A DNA stretch of 64,000 nucleotides from Solicoccozyma terricola (Eukaryota > Basidiomycota > Tremellomycetes > Filobasidiales > Piskurozymaceae), in NCBI GenBank assembly GCA_001600875.1, contig BCLD01000001.1, forward strand, positions 891,375 through 955,374, written 5' to 3'. The notes under the pieces were generated by a model that saw nothing but the letters and a program-made list of their open reading frames with translations, was not told the origin of the DNA and did not search any database. Below are positions 12,551 through 23,328 of this stretch, piece after piece. Position numbers and translations under genes: made by a program. Numbering within the stretch: the stretch's first letter is position 1; each line of letters opens with the position of its first letter.

Positions 12551-14647
12551 TCATTCCCCTGGCTGATCCCCATCAGCTTCACCAAGAGTCTCAGCATTAC
12601 TTTCCCCGCCACGTAACCATCTACTTGCCCACTCCTCATCCGTGACGATTTCATCTCGACCTCTTCGATCTTGTTGCACTTCCTCGCTCGGTTGTTCGTA
12701 AAGCACATTAAGGATGTCCCATCGATCCTGTCGTTCGAGATCTTCATCTTTCTGAAAGCACCATTCGAGTAGCGTTTGTTAGCACTCCAGTCATCAATCA
12801 AAAGGAGGTGACGGGGAAAGAAAAAGGAAAGAGATAACTAACAGCGAACCTCCTTTTCCGAAGAGTCGTTTTCCTAAACACTGGCGTATAATAAACTCCT
12901 TTACCCCTCCTGACCTCCTTCGAACCCAAGCTCGCAGCCGCACTCTCAGTCGTGACCGTCCCATTCATCCCGTTAACGCCATTACTCTGACCCGCTCCAT
13001 CCCCAGTCGTAGCTTGTACTTGCTCTTTTTCTTCCTCATCCTCCGCCTCACCAAAGAGATCAGCGTCTTCATCCTCATCGTCCTTGACCATTTCCGGGGT
13101 AGCAGCAACGGCAGATTCTTCCTCTTCATCCGTCGGCCGAGATATCCCATCGTACAACGACATGATCCAGTACTTGTCTGGTAATTGAGGCTCTTGACCA
13201 TCATATTCGTAATCTCTGATATACCTGAACTCCGCTGGCTGTACGTCGAACAGCCAATCCATTTATTCACGAAATCAGGACTTGAAATCTTTCCCCAAAA
13301 CCCTTTGTTTTCCCACCCCTACTCACCTTGACATCGTCGGGAAACCCATCTCTCACAGCTGCCTCCTCAAGCGGTCTTTCCCTAGCTCTTTTCAAATCAT
13401 TCGTCGCTTCGTCATCTCTCGGGACAAACATTTCCATAAACGTCTTTCGTTCCGAGTAAATATCTCGTTTCGGTCGAAGGATAGTGTGTTGGAGTCGTGG
13501 GTCGGAGATCTGAGAGTGTGACACACGGGATTTACGTTTTAGCTACAGGACGAGACAGATCCGGGGGGGGGGGGGGGACAATTGCATGGACGTACAGGCT
13601 TATCGAATGATCCAGGTGTACCATCAAGTGGCCGCTCAGGGAATGAAACCCAAGTATAACCCGTACCGAAAGTGTCATCGTTCGGCAAGATCTCATAAGA
13701 CTTGAGCAAGAATTGTAAAAACCCATCAGAAAGCTAACCGGTCGAGCGTATTTCTACCACTTTGTTGGACTTACATCGACAGCTTTCAAATGCGCCTTTG
13801 AAGGATCAGGGTGTTTCAATCCTTCTAATTCCGCATAAGTGTGATCCATATCATAGAAAGATCGTTCGATAGCTTGAATCTGGGCATTCATCGATGCATC
13901 TGGAATCTCATCCCTGTTTTATACCCCATCGAAAAGGAATCTTGGTGTGAGCAATTCAAAAATGGCGAAACGGAGAGGTTGAAATGAACCCACCTAATTT
14001 CGTCACTTCTCGTCCCGCCCAACCTCCTTCCATCACCCATGCCCAGCCCGCTCCTCGCCTGCAAATACGTAGTGTTTCTCAACCAACTGACGTCAGGTTT
14101 ATGCAGCGTTTGCTTGAGTGAGCCTGCAGCTACACCAGCGCGTGCCGAGTAGGATAGTGTCGAGGTTGGCGTTATTGAAGGTGGGTCGAGGAGAGTTCGA
14201 TCTGTTGGGTGATGAGATGAAATAGGGAGAGGGACGGCCGGATTGATTGCTGTTTAGACACATAGAGGACCTCAAATCTATCAGTCATTCCTCGAACAAG
14301 TCAAAGCAAGAAGGTTGGAACAACTTTACCATCCATGTCTCCTGCCCAAACACCGTCATATGCATTCAAATCCAGCGGCATTCCACCCTCTGAATCCACC
14401 AACATTGGCGCTGGTAATGAGCTAGCATATTCTGCGATGAAGTCGGGATTCGTGAACCTATCGAGGGATTCAGGGATTTGGACTAGTTGAGGAGGGAATG
14501 AAGGTGCTGGGATTGGGTTGGAATAACGAACTCGAACGAGGAGGTCGATCTTGCTGTTATTTGTGTAAGGGATTTGGGGGTTAGTTGGATGCGGTGAACA
14601 AGGGGGCAGACAGAGAGGGATACGTACCTCTTCTTGTTAGCTGACAT
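12551..14647 (-). CDS. PAF1: PAF1, subunit of the RNA polymerase II Paf1 elongation complex
   Basis: The start at 14647 reads MSANKKR and splices to IDLLVRVRYSNPIPAPSFPP, the first conserved Paf1 block. LDRFTNPDFIAEYASSL and MPLDLNAYDGVWAGDMD follow. Further exons carry DTFGTGYTWVSFPERPLDGT, ISDPRLQHTILRPKRDIYSE and RKTFMEMFVPRDDEATNDLK. QPAEFRYIRDYEYDGQEPQL and KYWIMSLYDG come next, then an acidic region, KGVYYTPVFRKTTLRKRR and an acidic C-terminus. The complex travels with Pol II and promotes H2B ubiquitination and H3K4/K36/K79 methylation. One intron contains G15 on the plus strand (13563-13577), i.e. C15 in the transcript. It shares a 206-bp divergent spacer with GCS1. Confidence 0.92.
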
Positions 14648-14853
14648 GGTGGTGTTGTGGGTGATGTGACTGAGGTGGATGTGGATGTGGATGTGGATGA
14701 CCCAGTTTACGACTGTCCGACCATCCATCCTCACGTGTTGAGGGACACAGACCATGGCCATGTCCAGCACCACCACTGCATCGACAGCGACAGCGACATC
14801 TACCACACTCATCCCCACCCACTCCATCGCTCGCTCCCACACAGACACACATC
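14648..14853. promoter_or_regulatory. Short divergent promoter PAF1 / GCS1 with CACGTG
   Basis: Only 206 bp separate the two start codons, so both promoters must overlap. It holds a (GTGGAT)-type repeat at about 14671-14700 and one CACGTG palindrome at 14732-14737, close to the centre. Confidence 0.55.
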
Positions 14854-16672
14854 ATGGCGGAGATCTACCAGAAGAAGGAGCTCATGGCTCTTATGAGCGA
14901 GCCAGCTAACAAGAGTGAGCGCCAACAACATCCCTCCCATCTGTCGCGTTCTCACCACAATCCACCCCTCGGTACGCTTCCATAGAATGCGTGGACTGTA
15001 ATGCTCCTTCCCCGCAGTGGGCGAGTGTGAGTTATGGCATATTCATATGCTTGGAGTGTTCAGGACAGCATAGAGGTGAGTCTGGATGCGTTGTTCCAAT
15101 TGACTGCGAGCCGCAAGTCCTGACGATCGCGGGATGACTTGGACCTAGGTCTGGGAGTGCACATCTCGTGAGTGGGACGGATCTTCCATCTCGGTCTAAC
15201 AAGGCAGATCATGACTTGATATCCTGCAAATCCCCAGTTTCGTCCGCTCCATCACCATGGATAAATGGTCAGAAGACCAAATGCGCAAGATGAAGGTATT
15301 GTGTCCATGCTCTCTCTACCCATCTGTTTACCGACTCCAGCTCGAGGCTAACGATTGCCCCTCTCTCTTCTCGTGTTCAGCTCGGTGGTAACGCTCCTTT
15401 TACTACCTTCATCAATGAATACGGACCTACCGGAGGCTATATCAAGGGAATGAACATCACTGAAAAATATAACACCTGGGCTGCTGCACAATATCGCGAA
15501 AAGGTCAGTTCAACCGCCGCTCCCTCTTCTGATATACACCCTGTTTATCATGTATACTGAATCTAGCGACATTTCATCTTTTCCATCTTTTAACAGCACA
15601 TCGCAGCATGTTCTGATCCACCTCTCCCATTCACACCTTCTCCACCACCACCCAACTTTGGTGTTCCCCCTGCGGCTTCGCAAACCCGTAAATCACGTTC
15701 TCACGGGACTTCTTCCCCAGCTTTCGGCTCATCCCACCGATCGACTGAAAATCCTTCACCTGTTTTGCGTAACGATAGTCCGTTCTCGGGTTCGGCAGGT
15801 GGGGAGCAGGGTGGTAGGAAGACTGGAAATGAGGCGTATTTTGAGAGGATGGGGATGGCTAATGAAGGAAGAAGAGCAGATTTGCCACCTAGTCAAGGTA
15901 TGTCGATTATTTAGGGAAACAGAAACACGATGATGAGACTGATCTCATGGCACCTGCTCCAATTTTTTTTCCTTGTTCGAAACTAGGTGGTAAATACGCT
16001 GGCTTTGGTTCAGCTCCCGATCCTGCTGCACCTTCCTCTGCTTCTTCATCCCACCCCTCATTTGCTCTCTCCTCGCATAACGCTCCCTCCCTTCAAGAAT
16101 TCCAACAAGCGCCACTCGCCGCTTTATCCAAAGGATGGAGTCTCTTCTCGTCTGCTGTTGCAGTAGCGGGATCGACCATCAACGACAGCGTCATTCAACC
16201 TGGTGTAGCTAAAGCAGGAGAGGTAGTTCACCAAGTCAACGAAAGAGGAATTGGTGGTGGTTATTCTAATGGAATATCGACAGGTCAAGGCGGTAAAGAT
16301 ATCACTTCAAAGTTGTTCGAAGACGCTAAAGCTACGGGCGGATGGCTCAGCTCCGTCGCTGGAGAAGGATGGACGAATCTTAACCATCTCGCCAAAGAAA
16401 AAGGTGGATTGGACCTTAATGAGCAACTAGGGAAATTGGGGATCAAAAGCTCGACGGGTTCTGGTTCTAATGCAAAGTTTCCTCCTGGATACGAGTATGA
16501 ATATGGTACCCTCGATCGTGAGGAGGGAGGTGAGGAGGATTTCTTCGTCCAGGAGGGTTACAGCGACAGGCCACTGGCTCCATCGGCACCCCCACCCGCA
16601 AAGTCGGCGGAAACGAAGAAGCCAACGACTGGAAAGACGGATGGATGGGATTCCGAGTGGAAGGATTTCTAG
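14854..16672 (+). CDS. GCS1: ArfGAP of the GCS1/ARFGAP1 type
   Basis: It begins [20 protein letters not shown], and a splice A|AA completes [18 protein letters not shown]; later exons continue to 16672. The ArfGAP zinc finger CVDC-x16-CLEC and the following [20 protein letters not shown] contain the catalytic Arg finger (the Arg of QHRGLGVH). [16 protein letters not shown] and [17 protein letters not shown] complete the domain. The C-terminal half has [18 protein letters not shown] and two other amphipathic segments ([18 protein letters not shown]) that resemble the ALPS/lipid-sensing helices of ArfGAP1/Gcs1, and it ends WDSEWKDF, which resembles a delta-COP-binding tail. It stimulates GTP hydrolysis by Arf1 in Golgi-ER retrograde transport. 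Confidence 0.93.
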
Positions 16673-16864
16673 AGAGGAGGCGCTGAGGACTTTTGGGTTG
16701 GTTGTGGGTTTTTACATTATTTTATAGAGTGCGCGATATTTGTGCTTCCATCAGCAAGGCATCTGATATATCATTCCGGTTAATACATCGCCATCGCTCC
16801 CTTGAAGTGACCCAGATCCGTTTTGCACGGAAATCCGTACACCACACCACACCCATTTAATGCA

Positions 16865-17929
16865 TCACAACCTCTTGTACAACCTCAACCAATACCTAGT
16901 ATTTTCCAACTTGATCGGATAACATTCCTGCAATCCTTCTCTCAACCTAAACCATCTCGAATCTACTTTTTCAATGCATCTCCAGTCTTTCTTCCTCAAT
17001 GTTTCATCTCCATCCTTTTGCGTGACGTCGCTACACAGTAATCCATCCAAAATGCTGGCCAAGCCGAATGCTCTACCTTGAGATCCGACTTGAACGGCGC
17101 TTGCTTCTTCGTTTGCAGAGTCGACGATGAGGAAGAGAGTTCCAGTGGGAGCAAGGTCGGTTAATCGTCGTAGGAAGAGGATGGATCCGGCTTTGGATTG
17201 TACGAATAGTTCGGTGATGGTGAAAAGGAGGGTGACGACAGGAGGATAGTCTGGAGAGCTGGATGACATGGAGAGTTCAAAGCCGTCTGGTGAGGTCGCT
17301 CCTATTTGCGATGCGAGAATATCTGTCTGGGTGAATTTTACACTCATACGTTGAGAGTTGAGTAATGGTAAAGCCTCCCTGATTTCCTTTTCAAAGAGGT
17401 CCACTAAAGATCCATATGGTCCAATGTCCAACATGTGAACCTCGACCGGAACGTTATCCACTTTTGCCGGTTCACCTAGATACGGCACTTTCAACTGTTC
17501 CCCGAGTAAACCAGCTATGGCCAGTAACTCTGATCCAGCACCACCTCCCAAACAGATCACGACCTGTTTCCCTTCCTCAGCGTCCACGTCTTTCCCCTTG
17601 CCTTTCACGATCAACCTCCTCCTAACGACATCCACATCTTCAAACATCTCCCGGAATGCCAGCGCCCTACTTGGGACCCATCTCGCTCCGTAAGCTTCCA
17701 ACAGATCACCATCTCCAAAGACATCTAGGAATTTCTTCTCGAACAATAGTCCCTTGATATGTTGGATCTGCTCTGGCAACCATGTGGAGGATAGAGTGGT
17801 AGATAGAGCGGATTGAATGATGCCGAGAATCTGTCGCTCGATGGCATAAGACGCCTTGTCGGATGCGGAAGGCGTGGATAGGATGGAAGCGTGGACGAGA
17901 ATGCGCTTCGTCTTCTTTGTGCGGGTCAT
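16865..17929 (-). CDS. BMT6: BMT6-type SAM-dependent 25S rRNA (m3U) methyltransferase
   Basis: A single exon of 354 residues, unusual in this window. Motif I is VVICLGGGAGSELLAIAGL, followed by an acidic strand (VEVHMLDIGPYGSLVDLFEK). VKFTQTDILASQIG corresponds to motif II/III, and VVTLLFTITELFVQSKAGS and GTLFLIVDSANEEA to later strands. The end is LENTRYWLRLYKRL. This layout fits the fungal family of yeast Bmt6 (methylates a uridine of 25S rRNA). The assignment to Bmt6 and not another rRNA methyltransferase is from memory of the family. It is tail-to-tail with GCS1. Confidence 0.72.
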   Translation of the reverse strand: MTRTKKTKRILVHASILSTPSASDKASYAIERQILGIIQSALSTTLSSTWLPEQIQHIKGLLFEKKFLDVFGDGDLLEAYGARWVPSRALAFREMFEDVDVVRRRLIVKGKGKDVDAEEGKQVVICLGGGAGSELLAIAGLLGEQLKVPYLGEPAKVDNVPVEVHMLDIGPYGSLVDLFEKEIREALPLLNSQRMSVKFTQTDILASQIGATSPDGFELSMSSSSPDYPPVVTLLFTITELFVQSKAGSILFLRRLTDLAPTGTLFLIVDSANEEASAVQVGSQGRAFGLASILDGLLCSDVTQKDGDETLRKKDWRCIEKVDSRWFRLREGLQECYPIKLENTRYWLRLYKRL

Positions 17930-18192
17930 GATGGTGAATGTATGGAACAGATGATGGGATGGAAGCGGGGGTGGGGATGTTGGCAGATAGATTACTTTGA
18001 ACTCCCAACTGTTGGCTCAAAATTATTGGCCGGACGGGTTAGTCACCGCAGTTTCGGGGGGAAAAGGGGGGNGGGGGGGNGGGGGGGAGGGCGTCACTGC
18101 AGTTCATTTCATACGCTCCTTGCCTACAGACGGTAAGACCCTCTGATATTCTCCCATGCAACCTCCAACATCCCTTGCTCCCCTGCTTGATC
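17930..18192. other. Spacer with G-rich run and Ns
   Basis: About 260 bp between two minus-strand genes, containing a G run at 18056-18087 broken by N at 18072 and 18080. On the transcribed strand of BMT6 this would be a C-rich upstream leader. The length of the run is not reliable. Confidence 0.5.
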
Positions 18193-19182
18193 CTATTTTT
18201 TCTCAACGCAAATGAACCTGCTCATATCGAGTCCACAGCCATTCAATCAGCACTCGACCCCAAATTCACTCTCTCATGTAAACCGTTGCTTGAAAGGCCA
18301 CTTACTCCATCTCAACCAGCGCATCCTTAGGAAGCCTTGCGACTTCGACACAGGATCGAGCGGGCTTGTATGGAGCGAAGAAAGCTTCGTATAGCTTGTT
18401 GAAGGGTACAAAGTCTTCCATTGACTTGAGGAAGACCTGTGTCGAGACGGAAATGTGAAAACAAAAACAAAATGACGATGGAGATGGTGAGAGTGAGAGA
18501 GAGAGCATTAGCAGGTGTACATAAGGACTGGAGACGTTGAAAAAGAAAAAAAGATGGGGTTTCAAGAAATAGGACAAGAAGCTCACAGTAGTCTTCAACA
18601 CATGGGACTTGTCAGATCCAGCCGCCAACATCACAGCCTCGGCATTCTTAAACATTTGCTCCTATCCATATCAAGGCACAACACAATTATAAGTTTGCCC
18701 ACAAACCCCTTCCTACAAACTAATATCGGACCAAAGTCCTAGACAACAACTCACGGTCTGAGCTTCAATACCACCAACAGTCATCTGCATTGTCTCTGGG
18801 ATGAGAGGAATGCAGCCAGATGCGTAGATAGTCTGGATGTTGCGAACATTATTAGGCCCCATAGTTCACTACCAGAAAGCAGATACTGGTATACGTACAC
18901 CATTGTGCTTGATGGCCTGTGATTGTGAAGGTCATCGGAACAAAAAACAACGAATAGACAAAATCGTTAGCACCCATTCGTTTTTCCGTGATTCTTAAGT
19001 CCATCCCGGTAGTCCCGGGGGGAACACACACCTGGACATAAGGACCGATGGCGGATGGTGCCTCTACCATAGTCGTCCACGATTTCAATCACATCAGATA
19101 ATCTAACAATCTACATTATTACTAGCGTTAGAACAAATGACTCACTGTCAGTTGCCACGACAGAGTAAGGAGAGGAAGACAT
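18193..19182 (-). CDS. RidA/YjgF/UK114 family enamine/imine deaminase
   Basis: It starts [12 protein letters not shown], with exons giving [10 protein letters not shown] and, later, [18 protein letters not shown] and [39 protein letters not shown] and [20 protein letters not shown] follow, then [12 protein letters not shown]. The Arg of PARSCV is the family's substrate carboxylate ligand. RidA proteins hydrolyse reactive 2-aminoacrylate-type enamines made by PLP enzymes; fungal members are Hmf1 (cytosol) and Mmf1 (mitochondria). No clear presequence is seen, so a cytosolic form is more likely. The exon frame meets a stop at 18302, but a GTAAGT donor just before it and an acceptor near 18220 extend the end to VEMEFICVEKK, closer to the family's VEIECIAL; I chose that end. 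Confidence 0.88.
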
Positions 19183-19479
19183 TTTACGAGCGGTTAAAAC
19201 TGAAGGAGATGGATTGGACCGAAATGAGTGAATGGCCGGTCGAAGGATGGATAACGAGGTTCTCATACGTCGAAGTGGAGGATGTATGTGCTAGATGGTG
19301 CTGGCATGGATGTCCACGCACCGTCTCGTCGCTTCTCGTGCTGTTCGGGTAACTTGTGCGCACGTGGAAGGTTGGGAAGAGGGGGCGAGGGGTCGAGTTG
19401 AGAAATAATTGATTAACAGAACCGCTATCATCCACATTCTCCTACATCCTCTTCAACACGCATATCCAACACAACGACC
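19183..19479. promoter_or_regulatory. Divergent spacer RidA / PBDC1 with CACGTG
   Basis: 297 bp between divergent starts. It contains CACGTG at 19361-19366, about 115 bp upstream of the PBDC1 start. No other motif is claimed. Confidence 0.5.
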
Positions 19480-20417
19480 ATGGCAGCAGTACCAGCAGAC
19501 TTTGACCCTAATGAGGCCACCAACTTTGAGGAAATCGAACAACAATGGAGTGTGGTCACGGTCGAACATCTGGAAGTGAATGGCACGCCAGCATTCCCGG
19601 GTGATAACACGTCTTATGGGATGCTGATCATGTTTTGACAAACTGTGTTTCCATCTTACAGGCCTACCAGAAGCTCATCACAACATTCCCGCCTTCAAAA
19701 CTCCGTTTAACAAAGTAAAAACTCTATCTTGGGGATCCATCTATTCTATTTTCCATCGCTGATCTCGCCAAATTAACCAACCTCGCACAGAGTCGACGAC
19801 GAACTTTATTCCGATTTCATTTCCACTTTCCCCGAACTAGCTCCCCTCCCTCAACCATCTGAGGACTCGAAAGTCACACCGGAAGAGTACCAGAAGAGTC
19901 TAGAGCCATTGACGAAATTGGATGAGAACGAGATGAAGAGTAAGAGAGGGAAGGAGAGGTGGAGGAACTTTATCATGAAGGTATGAGTCCCCCCTCGCGG
20001 GCGTTTGTCTTTGTCTCAAAGCAACAAGACTCATTTGACGGGCGGGGTTTGGATGGAACAGTACGAAAAGGTCGTACCGGATTACAACTTTGGGACTATC
20101 CTTCGTCAAGATGCCACTAGAGAGTATGCAGAAGATAACAGTGTGCTGGTCACTCGAACGCAGTTCTACGCTATCGAAGTGAGTTTGATCTCCTGCAGGA
20201 ACAACGGTCAGTCCGCTAGGCGATTGCTAAATGTAATACTCTTTTTTCTTTTCTTTTTAACTTGAAGATTGCACGGAATAAGTCGGGAATCAATGATCAG
20301 AGTATGTTCGGCATGATGGCCACTGGATTGGCGGATTTCGCTTGACAGCTTACGTTGTTCTGCATTTCCCCAGTTTACAATGAGGCACAGGCTGATAAGA
20401 AGGCAAAATCATCTTGA
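19480..20417 (+). CDS. PBDC1/YPL225W homologue, ribosome-associated eEF1A chaperone
   Basis: Exon 1 (19480-19575) reads MAAVPADFDPNEATNFEEIE and ends VEHLE; the splice gives AYQKLITTFPPSKLRLTK. Then come VDDELYSDFISTFPELAPL, KSKRGKERWRNFIMK, YEKVVPDYNFGTILRQDATR, EYAEDNSVLVTRTQFYAIE, IARNKSGINDQ and IYNEAQADKKAKSS. The blocks LTKVDD-Y, W-F, DFN-GT-LR and QF-AIEIARN are those of human PBDC1 and yeast YPL225W (Chp1). The latter is reported to act cotranslationally in folding of eEF1A. The old name 'polysaccharide biosynthesis domain' is not informative. The protein is small and soluble, with no signal. Confidence 0.9.
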
Positions 20418-20593
20418 TCAATGTCGTCGCAAACGAAACGAATCAACGGGACCGAGGTGGTAGTCGGCAATAGTTTATGACAAGATAGATGTCTACCTAT
20501 CATACAAGACAAATTGTAGAAGTCACAACTCCTCCTTCGAGCTAACAATCTACAAGGAAATCACATGTGTACATCCTTTCGAGCATCGAGGAT

Positions 20594-22636
20594 CTATATC
20601 CTACCACTCTTTTCATTCGTCGGCCATGCCTGTTGTCGTACTGACGTCGATGCACCTTGTCCTTGTTGTGCGAAAGGGTAACCAGCTCCAGCTGCAGAAT
20701 CATAACTTGGCGGTCTTGGTCCGTCCATTTTATCATCCTCATCATTCGTTGGATGTGCTTGATCCTCGTAATTTCCATAATGGCCACCTGGTTGCTGGGT
20801 TGAACTTGCCCCATATGAGTCGAGGTTGAAACCAGATTCGTCACCTGCCGATACGATCCTCTGTGCTTGTGGAGCAGGTAAAGGTTGTGGCATAGTCACC
20901 GCACCTTGATCATATCCGCCGTAGGGGTCTTGATAACTCCTCCGATTTGGCGATTGTAATGGTGGCGACGATGGTCCTCCGTATCCCTCGTATCCCTGTA
21001 CGGCCGCCGCTGCCGGTAGAGGATGTGAGTACGACAGAGGGTACGCCTGTTGTTGTATTGGGTCGGCATATGGGTCGTAACCGCCGGGCGAGCGGGCCTG
21101 CGGGGAGGCAGGTCCACGGATGGGTGATATGGGGCCCGGTGGGTATTGTCCATATACATCCTGGTTATTGTTATAAGCTTGTTGATTCCCGTAGTTTTGA
21201 GTGCCATACGCTTGTTGTTGATTATATGGATCATCTGCGGGAGGAGATAATCGTTCCGTAAGGTTTCTTCCCACCTTTCGCCCACACGAATCATCGCATT
21301 ATCTCACATTGATCCGTCACATCGACTCCGCCATGACCAGTGTGCGAAGACCCATAGCCAGTCATTGCAGCTGCGGCCATACCAGCTCCTGCGCCTGCCA
21401 TACCAGCTGACATCGCACTTTGTCCCGGAACATAACCTGGCGCCCCTGCTACCGCTCCACTCCTTAACACCCCTACGCCAACATGACTACCCGCAGTGGT
21501 AGCTGGTGAACCCGTTCGTAAACCCGGTACTCCAGGAGCAAGATTATACGCTGATGATCCTGAATAAGGTGGATATCCTTGTCCACCTGTGAGATTATTC
21601 CCGTATCCTCCTTCTGATACATCTCCACGACGACCGTATCCAACCCCAACTCCAGGAACAACACTACCATTCCTTCCCAGTCCATTCGCTCCTTGTCCAC
21701 CTTGACCGTATGGTACACCTGACGTCGAACCATTCTCCTCGTCCTCCAAATACTTTTGTTCCTCATGTTGAGCAGCGGTGAGAGGTACGCTAACTTCTTG
21801 TTCCCTGATAGGTGGACCTGTACGTTTCCCATTCCCATATCCCGTCGATGGGACATTCTGATAATCGTCTCTATCCCTTGCTCGTTCTTGATCCCCTCGT
21901 CTCGAAGCTAAACAAGACCTTCCGACTCCAAAGATACATCCACTGAGAGCTGTCAATATCCACGCTGCCAATGTCATCCAAACACATGCTCCAACGGTGG
22001 CACTAGCTCCTGATACACTGTTGATCCGTGCCTTTGCAATGTACCAAAACGCGATATCGATGATGAATGCTCCAAGGGAGAGTCCAGATGCGAGGTAGGC
22101 GAAGAATGATGGGAAGCAGAGGAGAGCGAATCCTCGAATATGTGAGAGACCACCGAGGACCATGGAGCAGAAAGATGCTACGAGAGCTAAGAGAATAAAG
22201 AAAGTGATGTTAGGACGTGGTGGTGGGTGATGAGGGTGATTTCGGTGATGATTTGTTGACTCACCAGCGATGTGAAGGACAAGCACATATGTTAAATACT
22301 TTGTCAACACCGTAGGTATGTTGATCACCGAGACTCCAAAGATGGTATTAGGGTCTACACTCCACCAAGCCAATTAGACCAAATACCACCAAACTCTCTA
22401 TGCCAATCACCAAACAACTCACTAAACTCATACCCAATAGTGGGACCCACACAGTTCTGCGTCCCCCCAACCGTACTACAATATCCCATAGTCCCGAACT
22501 GAGCTGACCCGTCACTATACGTAGCCGACAGGAAGTTGAGCGACTTTATAAGTGGTACATTGAATACCACGAGAGCGAGGAGAATAGTCGATGTGAATGA
22601 AATGACCAGACCGGGAGTTGCTTCGCGGAAGCCCAT
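20594..22636 (-). CDS. RIM9: RIM9/PalI, SUR7-family pH-response membrane protein
   Basis: It starts MGFREATPGLVISFTSTILL. Four TM segments are visible (the second to fourth include VLTKYLTYVLVLHIAG, CFPSFFAYLASGLSLGAFII and GACVWMTLAAWILTALSGC). The first extracellular loop has MGYCSTVGGTQNCVGPTIGY with the Sur7/claudin-like Cys pair. A cytoplasmic tail of about 400 residues, rich in Gly, Pro, Tyr and Ser, follows. A splice at T|AT near 21290-21220 joins VDVTDQ to YDPYNQQQAYG, so the two long minus ORFs are one protein of about 600 residues. In fungi PalI/Rim9 supports the plasma-membrane alkaline-pH sensor of the Rim/Pal pathway. Confidence 0.88.
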
Positions 22637-23328
22637 GTTGCGGTTCTGAGAGATTTTTTAGATAGGTTGTGAGTAGGGATAAGAGTCGAAGTAAATCAAG
22701 AGGGGGGGGGGGGTTCAGCACGCAGATTGATCCGATTCCGGGGTTCGCGTGGGATGAGTATTCCCTTGGGGTAGATCCACCTATTTCAGACCCGTCCAAG
22801 TTGGAAGACACGATACGATGAAAATACACCGAATGGTGTCTCAAACTGATTCTCCTGTTTCGTAGAGTAGATGAAAGGATCCCTTCGATACCTGATCGTT
22901 CGATGGATGTTGTATTTCAAGTCAAAATAGCTGCAGAACGCGCTGGGTGGGATTGAGGTTACTGGATTCGTGTGGCGTAGAAAGCAGCTGTTGACAGGAC
23001 CTGGTCCACAGGAAAGTAATGATGATGTAACAGTCGTCGTCGAATGGGGTATGATGGATGTCCTTCACAACGAGCCTAGTCGACGTTGTAGATGGGGCTC
23101 ATGAGCATGGGATGGGTTCACATGGACTTGAGAGAAGGCTGTGTCCGAGTGAAATGGGGGACATGACGTGTCATCCACCTATTCGCCACCCCGCCACACC
23201 GCCACACCGCCACACCGCGGAAACGACACGTGTAACATAAATACATCGATCGCTATCACATTCCCCCCCCCCTTCATTATTGTCCAACATATCTGGAACA
23301 CACGACCACCACCCCCTCCTTTATCACC
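22637..23328. promoter_or_regulatory. Divergent spacer RIM9 / ER DnaJ
   Basis: 692 bp. It holds a G run at 22702-22712 (C-rich in the RIM9 leader), a CCGCCACA tandem triplet at 23191-23219, and CACGTG at 23227-23232, about 100 bp upstream of the DnaJ start. Pyrimidine-rich DNA leads to the start at 23329. No ORF here looks coding. Confidence 0.5.
23191..23219. repeat. CCGCCACA x3 tandem repeat
   Basis: Three consecutive 8-bp units lie in the promoter of the ER DnaJ gene, just 5' of the CACGTG palindrome. Confidence 0.8.

Noticed and set aside
20594..21274. Separate Gly/Tyr/Pro-rich gene downstream of RIM9
   Set aside because: A splice T|AT joins it in phase to the RIM9 membrane domain, and its composition matches the PalI cytoplasmic tail.
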